Source: Apostichopus japonicus
Lineage: Eukaryota > Echinodermata > Holothuroidea > Aspidochirotida > Stichopodidae
Reading direction: 5' to 3'
Length of the DNA: 64,000 nt
NCBI RefSeq assembly: GCF_037975245.1
Contig: NC_092563.1
Span: forward strand, 13,940,001-14,004,000
Position numbers and translations under genes: made by a program. Below are positions 23,632 to 35,739 of the stretch, one piece after another. How positions within the stretch are numbered: position 1 is the stretch's first letter; each line of letters begins with the position of its first letter. The notes below the pieces were generated by a model. It had not been told where the DNA came from and ran no database searches. It worked only from the letters and a program-made list of their open reading frames with translations.

Positions 23632-23806
23632 GTAAGGCAAATATGTCACCAAAAACAGAACTATAGTAATGTTCGATACAGGTGACAAGCCCCTACAGTG
23701 GAATTACGACCTTCCTTACCGGTTTCGAACCTCTGGATATACAATCAGCGTCCATAGCCAATTGGTTACGATGACCGTATATAAAGCGGGAGGCCAACTC
23801 ATTACG
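23632..23806 (+). mobile_element. Composite tRNA-like repeat, copy 3 (internally deleted)
   Basis: It aligns with copy 1 from the gtaaggcaa segment through the box-A-like catagccaattggtta. Sequence then jumps from gcgggaggcc straight to aactcatta. About 55-60 bp holding box B is therefore missing relative to copies 1 and 2. The junction falls at a shared CC, consistent with a microhomology deletion. It is sandwiched between two (TA)n tracts. Confidence 0.8.
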
Positions 23807-23816
23807 TTTTCAATTA

Positions 23817-23825
23817 TTTATATAT

Positions 23826-23919
<94 letters not shown>

Positions 23920-23924
23920 ATATC

Positions 23925-23962
<38 letters not shown>

Positions 23963-24000
23963 GATATATATATATAGATATATAGATATATATTTATATG
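23817..24000. repeat. (TA)n microsatellite
   Basis: About 180 bp of TA with TTTA and GATA interruptions. Confidence 0.95.
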
Positions 24001-26738
24001 TTCTCTCCTTTGTTTCCAAGTCATATCTTTGTTGTAGGGTAAACTTTTTTTAATACAATTACTGTATCTAGTTTCTCACACTTCATTTGACACCCGGCTT
24101 GAAGCTCTTTTTTAACCATAGGATCAAATGACCAGGCCATTCATAGAAAGAAACGTTAGAAAACGCTGAAATAATGATAACTCATTATATTTGTGCCAGG
24201 GTCAATAATTTTAATAATACCAACTTTCACCCTGCCTGCCTTGTGGCTGACAGCTTTTGGAAATCACACATATGGGGCCTCCATCAGCCTTTGGCAATGC
24301 TTCTTATTCTTCTTGTGCATTGACCTAATTCAGGTTCTATTTTTTTCCAGTTAAAAACATCAAAAATCTGTATTTGGAAAAGGAAAAAGTTCTCACTGTA
24401 AGCAAACTCACAAACTGTTTGTCACTAATTTTACCAATAACTGGGATAATTTGATCAAAATACCGAAATCCACACTTACAATTTAATTTTTCGTGAAATG
24501 AACGAAATTTGAGTGTATATTACCATCGTGGACGATCACGAGTATTTCTCACTTCTTCTTCTTCTTCTCATTTAGATGGCATCCTCTTATAATGCCCTCA
24601 AGTTAACTCTCATCTCGAAACAAGGAAACAAAAAAGCGCGGGAGCCGTAATATAAGACAAACGCCAATTTCTAGTTATGAATTTTTAGGGTCCGATTCAG
24701 GTCAACCTGTGAAAAATGTGGGTGAAAATTACACCCAAATTTGCACTTTGATAAATGACAGGCTCAATTTGATGAAGAAAGGATCCATCGTAATGAAATT
24801 ATATGAAAAATATCAATAAATGTAACCAGTTTCGGGACTCTCTCCCTTTCCTTTTGGGAAGGCTACGTCAGCCATAATGAGGCAACCACGACAATTGTGT
24901 CATCATTACATAGTCTGATTTGTCAGCGGGGTGCAGTGTAGTGGAAGAGGCTCACCGGTCCTGGCAACGTTCGTTCAGTCCATCGGGGATTTGCCTCGGA
25001 GGGCGCTGCACTGCTCGGAAAGGGGTGGGATGGGGGGGGGTTGAATATTATTCTATCAACATTGCACGGGTGTTAAATGTAAAAGTCGACGATTATAATG
25101 TTAGAGAAGCAGTACATTCTAGGGAGCTGTTGGTTTGTAAGAAGTTATACTGGAATTTAACTGAATATTTCTACAGGAATTGTGTAACAAAGGGGGGGCC
25201 CTCCCATCCCACCCCCTCCTGTAAGGTGCCCTTTCTATAAATAAAAAGACTGGACTCTTTAAGGCCCAATCTGCTCTGCGGAGTTTCACCTCATCATCAA
25301 GTTAGTTGAAGGATCATTCCAGAGATTAAGCATATTTGAAGCATTAGGTGAATATCTTGAAATTTACAGTACTTTGCTATTAGGTACATCATACTAGCAC
25401 TCAAATATGTGTTGTTTTTTTTTGTGTTTTTTTTTTTTTTGGACTTCACGAGTGTAATATTTTCTAAAGTCATCCTTTCAACGATGGATTAAAATGCGTG
25501 GGTGAACACCACCAGACTGTGGCCAGATTTAAATTGATGATTTTACCCCAAAAAAGGGACAAAACCACACTTTGTTTGCCAGAAGCTTTCTGCATTTTAT
25601 CAGCAAATGACGTACCAAAAAATAAAACAGCTCTTGCTTTTCAAAGTTTGCACCCGTTTATATGTCTAATTTGCCTTTAATGAAACTTGACTTGCATTGT
25701 TACTTGATTTTAGTATTATGTATCTAATCTATTTCAATTTATGTATTAAAAAAAAAACAAATAAAAAATTGCTTTGTAGAAACTGGAGTAAATGGACAAA
25801 ATTCCCACAGAAGCCATGCCCTACAGACTCTAGTTGTGTGGGTTGCCTTTCTTTTCTTCTCCTTTTGCAATAATAACAATTAATGTGGGAAAAGATATTC
25901 ATGGCAAAAGATTTTATTTTTTAGATAAAGTCAAACAAAAAATCTAGGTTAACGCCACAAGAAAGAGAAAATCATAAAAGATATATTGCAATTTTTTTCT
26001 TGTTGAAATTTTCAATCAGTCGCCCGCCATGTTGTCAGTTATACATGATTCTGGGCTTTGACATTATTGAGAGTTGGCCATATGCTTCCCCTCAACATCA
26101 CCAAGTGTCACCCACTCCCTCTCATTAATTTGAAATCCTTTAATCATCGGGTCTTTCCATCTCTGACGAATCAGAGAGAATGGGGTTAATAGTCTGTCCT
26201 GTTTTTTTTTTCTTCTGGTGCCAACTGTTTATAGTGTGAAAAAACAGAAAAAACTGTATGCAACTATAATCCTTCCCAGTTAATGCAGTTAAACACTTCA
26301 GCAAATGGGATGTATATATAATGACAGCATCCCCTCCCACTTCCCAACACATACACACACACACGCATACATGCCTTCCCAACCATCCTCTTCTGATTAA
26401 ATCCTTCCACCTCCCCCCCCCCCCCCGCCCCTCTCCATCGATGCCACATAATTAGCAAGTTGAATATGCAACTTACTGTAAATGGCATTACCTTATTCCA
26501 CTATGTTACTAAAAAAAGGAATTATGCAACTAAAAATTGTTGATTAATGGATTCAAAGGTCATTTAGGATACGTGACTGTTAGGAAAAATCCTGCCGGGA
26601 TTCTTTTCCATATCAGTGTTGAGTAACATCCTCATCAAATCAAATTTAGAAAATTCCTTGGTTATGGCGAACAAACTGTCCCTACCGAGTCATGCCACCG
26701 AACTACGTTATTAAAAAAAAAATCATAATCCAGAAAAT
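24001..26738. other. Non-genic stretch
   Basis: It contains a (CTT)n run (24552-24569), a G run (25030-25040), T runs at 25418-25440 and a C run (26414-26425). Frames such as 24920-25240 (+) carry no recognisable domain. Confidence 0.5.
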
Positions 26739-26827
26739 TATCGTCGTTAATTATCATCCTCTCTGTTCAGATAGATTACGAATGAAGTGACAAAATGGAA
26801 GGAACGAGTAAACATTTGAAACAAGCT
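26739..26827 (+). repeat. Dispersed direct repeat, copy 1
   Basis: The roughly 89-bp segment starting tatcgtcgttaattatcatc matches 28796-28881 almost exactly, apart from a 4-bp (ttac) difference and a few substitutions. Confidence 0.9.
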
Positions 26828-27660
26828 GTTGTAATTCATATCGCCCTTGTGGGTTTCTCTCAAATTTGTGGTAGCTTAAGCACCTTAAAATAACTGCTGA
26901 TTATTATTATTATGATACATTTGGCGGTGGATATTAGTGTAGGGTACATGTCATAGCTTGGCCCTAGCCGGTTGGTTAACAGTGTTATATCATCATTTGT
27001 CTATGGTAACGGCTTGAAATGAAACTCTTACTAAGCAAGTCATATTACATTGTTCCAGTAAGTGTGATGATCATTTAAAGATGCAAGATCCATCCTCCTA
27101 ATTGGAAGTTGGTAATTACTATTGCGCTTAGATTCGTCCAACTCGGCAGCATACAGAAATGTACTCAAAGCCAAAGTGAATTAATCAAGTTGCACATCCG
27201 GAGTCTATGCATGCTAAGTTCTTCAATGCTGCCCTCATTATCTTTCAGGGAACGTTTCATACTTCAGTTTTTGGGGGGTTTTTTGGTGAGAGAGTTAAGT
27301 TACATAATAATTCCTAAAATAACTATGAAGCAAATAATAAGATTAAACTGGATGGTACAGTTTGGTAGAAATTGTGAACATAGGAATTAGCTCACTTGGT
27401 ACTTAATTTCCATTTAATAGTCATATCCGATAGTATACTCATTATAACAAACTTGTTCCCCTTCCGTACACCCCTTTCCGTTTGCTCTATATCCATCAAG
27501 CCTTGTAAGTTTTTAGGAAACTTTGCTGTGAGTGACAGTCAAGGTATGGTTAAGGTTGATGCAGATGACTGTGATGTGGGTTACCTTTAAAATTGCCAAA
27601 GGTACATCATCTGATAAACGTAATTTATATAGTAGATAGGTTATAGTTTGAGAAATGAGC
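26828..27660. other. Non-genic stretch
   Basis: No supported gene and nothing else visible. Confidence 0.55.

Positions 27661-27711
<51 letters not shown>
27661..27711. repeat. (CAGA)n microsatellite
   Basis: About 12 tetranucleotide repeats. Confidence 0.95.
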
Positions 27712-27790
27712 AAGTTAGCTTCCTGATGCTGGAAGATTTTGTCACTCTTTGAGATTTTCTGACTCATCATTATTCAAAAATTATATATAT

Positions 27791-27811
27791 ATTAGTTTTC
27801 ACGCTCCTCTG

Positions 27812-27856
<45 letters not shown>

Positions 27857-27880
27857 TCGCAGAGGAGCGTGAAAACTAAT
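27791..27880. repeat. 90-bp near-perfect palindrome with (TA)n centre
   Basis: The left arm attagttttcacgctcctct plus gcgatatat and the right arm are exact reverse complements over 29 bp. The self-complementary (TA)n centre extends pairing to about 45 bp with a single mismatch. It would fold into one long hairpin. Confidence 0.95.
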
Positions 27881-28795
27881 AGTCGCAAGTTGCTATCCAG
27901 GAAAATACATACAAAAAAGCTCTGCATCACAAGCACTGCATAGAGCACTTTATTCAATCAGTTTTGACATACTTCTATATACATATATCTATATATATAG
28001 ATATATATTTCGTAGAACAGAAATGCTATATATTCACATAGATATATATTGATACATATGCCCTACTAAAAGAGTTTGAACCCTGCGGCCACTAGACAGT
28101 TTATCTGTGTCACACACTGACGTACGAATGACCATCGATCCCCATCATCATGATGGTGTCTCCTTTAACTGAAACCGAAGCTACAGAATCCTATTTCACT
28201 ACTATTATAGGTCGTACGTACCAATAATCTATTTCCAGACATAGCATTAAAAGTTGCAAAAAATAATACCGATGCATTACATTTTGGTCTTTTTCATAGT
28301 ATCAAGGCTAAGTTCTTCTAAACCAAGTTTGACTTTTGATAAAAGCTACGTCTTACAAGTGTGAAACGAAATTCATTAAATTCCGATGCGTTTGAAGAGC
28401 AGATATATCATATTGAAGGGATCCTTCAGTGTTCTGTCTTATATTTGATTGACACCAAACTCGAGGAGCTTTTGACTCTGTGACCCAGTACTATGATCGT
28501 TGGAAGGTCTTCGAGATGATGATGGAAATGACTAAACATGCAAGGCCTAACGATGTTTAGGTCTTAAAGAGCTGTTGCAATTTTCTTCAGTGCCATATCG
28601 TCAAAAATCAATATCTCCCGCCCAGAGGGAGTAAACTATAGTTTTATCTTCAAAATGGATTTTTTTTTTTTTCCATCTTTTATAAGTTCATCAGTCAAAT
28701 TGTGTCCTCAATAAAGTCCTTTGAATGAGAGGTAAACGACCTTTGATGGGGAATGTCGCCATCTGTTATGATCACCTTCATCGTCATCACTGTTA
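27881..28795. other. Non-genic stretch
   Basis: It contains small TA tracts near 27975-28055 and a T run at 28660. No gene is seen. Confidence 0.55.
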
Positions 28796-28881
28796 TATCG
28801 TCGTTAATTATCATCCTCTCTGTTCAGATAGACGAATGAAGTGACAAAATGGAAGGAACGAGTAAACATTTGAAAAAAGCT
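28796..28881 (+). repeat. Dispersed direct repeat, copy 2
   Basis: Partner of 26739-26827, same orientation, about 2.06 kb away. Confidence 0.9.
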
Positions 28882-29436
28882 TTTATAGCAATCATTATGG
28901 AAGAATTGTTGATAATTTCATATCAGAAAATCTCTCTACTCACTCAACCTAATATTCTGATTTAAAGTCCTCCTTATTCGTATTTACAAAGAGGTTAAAT
29001 CAAGTTCTCAATTGCAAGTTCTAAACATTAAATAAATTAATTGGCTACTGTGTCATACAGGGATTTGTTGAGAACAGTAATTAGTCTTTTTTCACATGCT
29101 TAATATGCATGTCATTAATGAGAATCCCCTCATAATCTATATATCATTTTACATAGCAGCAATAGCAGCAAATTGCAAGCACCATTTTTTGATATCCTGT
29201 ACTCTCTAATGCTATGCTTCAAAGCATTATACGGACAGTATGAGCAGCATGAATATCATGTTTTCATCAGATGTTTAATAGGTCTAAGGAATTTGTAATA
29301 CTGTCAGTATACAAGTGCTTCAATGCATGGCATGAGAAAACAGTATAGAGTGGTTATATTATTAGCATTTCAAAATTGTCCCAAGTGGCTGCAACAAATG
29401 GCCACCTTATTACCATAATTTAGGCAAAAATTTAAG

Positions 29437-29985
<549 letters not shown>

Positions 29986-29991
29986 ATCATA

Positions 29992-30122
29992 TTTAATTGT
30001 TAGACGAACCACCTAGTTATTATCAGAGTTTAACATATCTTTCGTTATTTCCTAGAAAACCCTCATAATGAATAGCTCATTTTTAATTGTTAGACGAACC
30101 ACCTAGTTATTATCAGAGTTTA
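29992..30122 (+). repeat. 41-bp direct repeats 90 bp apart
   Basis: An identical 41-bp block beginning tttaattgttagacgaacca occurs at 29992-30032 and 30082-30122. Confidence 0.95.
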
Positions 30123-33034
30123 GGGATTACCCTATACAAAGTGCATTTCCTTGAACAAACGGAGACATATATACATTTATATATCCATCACAATATAAGA
30201 ACATTTCCTATTATGGATTTTTCTAAAAGCTATGCTACATTCCTGACCTTTGTTGATTTAGTGAAGGAAATGTTTGGTTTTCCTGCCCATGCAGGCTCTA
30301 ATATCGTGAGTGGCATTTCTTAATAAGGTACATTTCCTATGGATTATGCAAACAGAGGTGCTTGGATTAATGGGTGTCAAGTTATACACCTTTGATATTC
30401 ACTGAATATTCAATTGTACACTGTTTATGCAACAAGCAGAAGGAATGTGTTAGATGGACAAACTTTATAAAAAAAAATTAAAGTACTTTTATACTGATCA
30501 CCATCTTGTGATCATTATGGTCATGAATATAATTTAATGTAACAGATTATAACCTTTACCTCACAGAAAGGATCTTGCTTCTGTTTTTATTTTTATTTTG
30601 TCGATAGATAGAAAGGTAGAATTTTTCCTCCCTTCCTTCACCCCGGTTTATTATAAATTGATGTTGATAACGGTTTTAAGTTTCATCCGTTACTTATGTT
30701 GAAAAACATATAAGTTCCTTTCACTCGGATAAAAGCTGTCTTTTAACTACATCATAATTATTAGCTGTTTTTCTTCGTCTCGCTTTCCGTGTGTTCTATT
30801 CATCCTTTTTTACCTGTCTTACCCTAAGATGTTTTAATTAGGTGATTTGTGTTTGACATCATTTACATTGTCTTTTTGACCTCTGAAATGATACCGTTTG
30901 GTTTCTCCTCTGACAGCCAGCTACAGATTTGGCCATTAAGCCGTGTCAGTAAACCTGTCCACCCGGCTTTATTAAATTGTAAATATCTCCAAACAAAACC
31001 CAACCGAATCAGCCATCACATTTTCTAGACTTATTCTCAGTATTTACAATCAAAAAAGTTTCTCTCTCTCATGGTCTGTTTTATTAACTAAATAAAGGCC
31101 AGGTCACTTATCTTAACGTCTAATATAGCGACTATAAAATTAGGTTTTATACATCATTACTTGTCTCACAAAATTTTACTACATATTTGCCGAGAAAAAT
31201 TTTACTGCTTTTTGAGATAATTACCCCCCCTGGTAAAAAAAGGAGAACAGTTAAAAAAAAAGTAGAATGTGGTGTATAAAGAAGAATTAACAAAAACAAG
31301 TTACCAAGCCACAAAAAAAAATAATAAATAAAGAAAACGAAGAGAAAAAAGTAAATGAGAAGGAAGAAAATAGAAGTGGGAAAGAAGACAGAAAGGGTCA
31401 AAATGAAAGCAGTTTTTTTTTCTTTCTTTTTTTCCCGGTGACATTTGTTGTTAAATCGACCCTTAAGTCATCTTCCAGATACTTTGATGCTTTGAGACTC
31501 ATAAGACTAAGATGAGTCAAGTTGTAAATGTCTCGTGATATCTTGGAGATCCGACAGACAGATGTAGCCTCTCATCGGCCAGATGGAGATGAAGATGTCC
31601 CAAAACAATGTTAATCAATGTCTCACCTCAGACTCGGAGCGACTGTAGGTAAAAAGACAAAGCCTCGAATTTTTTTTTTTAAATAGTTTCTGGTCCTGCT
31701 TTAATTGTAATTTCTTGTCAAACTTACATAAAATCCAGAAAAAAAGAAACAAAAACAAAAGAAAAGAAAACCCAGAAAGATCTGGAAGAGGAGGAGGCAG
31801 GATTTCGTAGGATCTCCATCTCGTGTCTGTAGCTCCGTCTCTCGTTCGCATTCTCATCCTCGTCGAATCCCGACGAGTAGATCCGTTTTATTTTCCGAGG
31901 GCTCGGCTTGCCCTAGGGCTGTATCGTCATATTATGCAGCACACTTGCTGAGTGAGGCCGATAGCGAATCATGTGTGCGTGAAGAATTTTCTTTCCGTAA
32001 AAGAGAAATTTCTCCAAAAAACATTTCATCTCAACAAGTAATTATTTTTCCTCGTTAAACATACGATAGAAGTGTGCAGATAGGTGTGAATTGAATCGTC
32101 TGAAGTGTGAAGAGAATGCACACAATTGTATCTATATATTCCTGTCATCATTCCAAGGCCATTGCGTTCTCCCTTTTTTCTTTCGCTTTTTCTCTTCCTT
32201 TTTTTATTCTTTTTTCCATCTTTTTTTCCCCTCATTTGCATGCCATGAATTTTAATAACTTTGTGTCCATTTTATTTATTTATTTATTTATATCAACTGT
32301 ATCATATATTTTGGAAAGCCATTGGTTTAATCTCTTTAAAACAAAAACAAAAAATTGTTCAAGTTGAATAAAGAGGTGAAGTTTATTTTAGGTATTAAAT
32401 AGCTGTACAACCCTTTTTTTTTCTTTTATTATATGAAGTTTTTTGCTCCATTTCCTTTTCTTCGGAATATTTAATACAAAGTGAAACTTTGCAAACATCT
32501 TTTTATTTGTTATGATTTTTTTTTCTTGGCCATCAAGGAGTCATGATGCTGTTCAGCTATGATTGCCGTTTGCCGGACTTAAAGGTTACACTTATCTTGG
32601 TTTCGACTTAGTCACTGTTATAAATTCAGCCAGTGGTTTGGTTTGGAAGGAGATATAGACAATTATATACTCACTGCAAACATTCCCACTTATGATGTTG
32701 CTGTTTAATCTTTTATCTCAGATTCCATTGGTGGCAGAAGTGGGATATAGTGGGGATCGGTGGTTGAATTGCAAAATGTATCATCTGCTATTCCACAGGG
32801 TCTCAATTGGCTGTCCACTGGACAAATCTGGTCCAAAAAGGTGATACCCCAGAATCTTGCTATTTATCTGGACTGATTTTAGGCATTTTTCAAAGGCTTT
32901 TTCATTTGAGCAAACCTACTGGCCTACCCTTCACATTGCTCAGTCTAGGTAAAGTTAGACTTTGGTTCCCTCTGATCCTGACACTTGACTCAGAAACGTG
33001 CAAAAGGAACATCCGCATCAGAGGCATTGATATT
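30123..33034. other. Non-genic stretch
   Basis: It is rich in poly-A, poly-T and purine tracts (31300-31400, 31730-31770, 32165-32230). No recognisable gene, exon or structured RNA. Confidence 0.5.
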
Positions 33035-33565
33035 CAGTGGTGGAGCGTCTATACAGTCAGGGGGCCGGATGCCCCCCCCCCCCCGACGGACTCAAATGGA
33101 CTGCTGGCACCCTTTTCAGCTTTTTACCACTTTTTACTTATTCGCGATTATTGACTTTTTTATTGCACTCTCATCTACCAATTGACATTTCTCACATTTT
33201 GTTGGTGTAATTTTCTGACAAATTGCTCTAACATACGGCGGTCTTTAATTTTTTTGGCACTTAATTCTGTTGTACGAAACTATTTCCAAGAAATGTACAG
33301 GTTTTTCGATCTATTTTTTCGAAAACATGAGCACTCACAAAGATACCACAGGGATTGTGATGAAGCGCATGTACTTTCAACACCCATATAAACTTCCAAG
33401 TTGTCACAAATGCCGATGACACCTATTTATTCTTCGTTTATCTGCAAATTAGCAAGGCCCAGAAAGGGTCATTTCCAGCGATGTAGGGAGTACCTTTACT
33501 CAAAAAATTTCTGTACGCTCCGCGCCAACCTGTGGTGGCGCTCCGCTTAGATAGTGTCGAAAGCG
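33035..33565 (+). mobile_element. hAT-type MITE, CAGTGGCGGAGC family, copy 1 (right-truncated, with extra interior)
   Basis: It begins CAGTGGTGGAGCGTC and follows copies 2 and 3 (52606 and 63470). Between about 33223 and 33409 it holds some 187 bp absent from those copies. After gtgtcgaaagcg (33565) it diverges, so the right terminus is lost. It has no transposase. Confidence 0.85.
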
Positions 33566-34106
33566 AGCTGACCGGTTATGTACAGATATGTAGGCCAATC
33601 ACAAAATGTCACCAGCTGAGGTTAAACTATAGTACAGTGAGCATGCTTTCACACAAAGTCGTGAGTACAATGTCATGAGTACATCAAGTATGACTTCTAA
33701 GATTTTCATCAGTATGAGTACAATTAAGTATTAGCTTTATACAATTAGCATATCTTTGCCTTTGTTGAAGTAAACCACGAGTCCCACTGATAATTGTACT
33801 CAAGTTTTGAGTATGGAGGACTCATCATGTTCCACAATTCATTTGTGTCCAAGGACTGGATCCTCAAAGGTTATAGCCGTAGAGCAGCAAAGATTATAGC
33901 CGTAGGTTGATCAAATTTAATTTACGTATTAACCAAAACAGCAAACCATGTTAAAATAAACGAATCAATGACCCCAAGCAAAAGGAGCTTTCCTCGAAAA
34001 TTACCTTTCTGTACTCTCTGTCCGTGTAAATTGAAATCTAACATGTTGACTCGACAATTGAGTTATGGTAACTTTTGTCAAGCAGCCCTTTTGCAAGTGG
34101 GACAAC
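33566..34106. other. Non-genic stretch
   Basis: A few gagtaca-containing short repeats lie near 33662-33730. Nothing else is visible. Confidence 0.5.
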
Positions 34107-34110
34107 TTAA

Positions 34111-35735
34111 AGACCAAATATGGAGGCAATTTTTTTTTTTGAGATTTTCCATTAATTTAGGAGTTTACATACCCATAATCAACATGTGTAAAAAATAATC
34201 TTCGTAAACCTACTATAACCTATCAAAAACGACCACGAAAATGGACATTTTGGGTAGTCACGTGACATGAACCTCTGGAATGTCTGAAAACAGAGATTGA
34301 CCCAAAGGAGCCTCTGGTCACTGTGTGACGTCAAAGTTTGTATACCGCGAAAATCAAACGCTGATATAGGCACTGTTTGTACACAGATAGCGAACAATTG
34401 TACTGTTTTTGACTTCCAATTTCGAGCGTTTGAAAAGCTGTTAGCTTAAAACAAGAACACATGAAGGTTAACAACAAGTTTTAAGGCAATTATAAGCAGA
34501 AATTTTAGTTAAATTGCTTATTTTATTAGCAAAATTTCCACTCAAATGGAGGCATCTTTTACATAGCGTAGCGTCAATAGGTCCGTACGGTACAATATAC
34601 TTACATAGTACTTACTCGTTTTAATATCCAAAAGTATACAAACACAGAAAAAGTATCCTGTCAATAAACAAATTTAGCAGTGAATATCCTAATCCACGTT
34701 TCTTGTTCAAACCTGGGCGAAAAACTACCGTGAGTCTGTGTAATTCCATAGAGTTAGGTCTAGTTGAAACAGGCCTTGACCAGTACTAACATCCCACAAT
34801 CACAAGACAGTCACTAACGAAATAAAACGTCCGATCGCTACATACTACCGTTTTTATTCAACTCCTTGGACATGCAGATGTCGGAATAAACAGAACGGAC
34901 AATATTACACATGTATCACGAATTCACGATACTGGAATACAACAAATGAAATAGATAAATCCTAACATGGCTATTTACACATGCTGTGAGCCAACGCCGG
35001 CGAGAGTTGTAACTAACTACCGTACAATGTACTAACAATGCTATACCCTTGGCACGGTATATATATACGGTCATCTCTTACAGTAAATATATTACTGTCA
35101 ATTGCGTGATATAATGTTACATGTAAGGACGTCCAGGGCGTGTTTACGGTCAATTTCACATTAGCTATGTCCGACCATGGTCCGACACAGCTATCGACAG
35201 TATATAATTTTCACAGAATGAGACATTTGCAGCATACACAGAAGCAGGGTCATGCATGTGGACTCATGGGCATGAGATACTCCGGGTGCTGAAAAATCTT
35301 TCCGCGTGGATCTCAAAAAATTGATCCAAAGTCTGCGGCGTTTTACGTCGGTTCTTTTACTCGGAAATCTAAAAAAGCTGATGCTTTTGTTGGATGAGGT
35401 ATAACTGCAACCTCCAACAACACAGAATTGTGACATTTTGAGGAAAAAGGAGTAATATCGTTGATGTTTTTGGCAGCTCAAGTATACGACTTTACACAAT
35501 AAAAGTATAGTTGTGAGTGAGGTATACAAACGTTGACGTCACATGGTCACCTGATGTCTTAGGAATGTTTCAGGAATGTCTGAAATAGAAGCTGACTTTT
35601 CGTCCCATTTTTCACTTATTTAACGTCCGAAATTGGTAAAGTTAATTACAGCAATGTAATTGGAGTCAGTTAAGGATTACATACATGAAAAATGGTGGGA
35701 TTTTATGTTCATCGAAAAGTCTCCATAGTTGGTCT
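34111..35735 (-). mobile_element. Kolobok-like DNA transposon remnant with THAP exon
   Basis: The ends are inverted: AGACCAAATATGGAGGC at 34111 and, on the other strand from 35735, AGACCAACTATGGAGAC. Both are immediately flanked by TTAA (34107-34110 and 35736-35739). A second inverted pair, tgacgtcaaagtttgtatacc-like, lies at 34326-34346 and 35521-35541, giving a two-block terminal repeat of about 215-236 bp. Between them, on the minus strand, is a THAP zinc-finger start. Kolobok transposons are known for TTAA target duplications and THAP-containing transposases. No transposase catalytic core is recognisable in the 1.6 kb, so this is a deletion derivative. P elements also carry THAP, but they make 8-bp duplications. 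Confidence 0.75.
35281..35436 (-). CDS. THAP zinc-finger exon (partial)
   Basis: From the Met at 35436 the frame encodes 52 residues typical of a THAP domain N-terminal half: C5-x4-C10, then S-F-F-R-F-P with the conserved Pro, basic residues, Leu-Trp at the conserved Trp position, and a K-D-F segment. The THAP domain is a sequence-specific DNA-binding C2CH finger. A GTATCT donor follows at 35280, exactly in phase 0, so the exon probably ends there. The unspliced frame runs to 35191 without matching the family. The second half (Cys-x2-His and AVPTIF) is not found in the rest of the element, so the product is probably non-functional. I chose this Met because the preceding 31 residues do not resemble the family. 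Confidence 0.6.
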
Positions 35736-35739
35736 TTAA

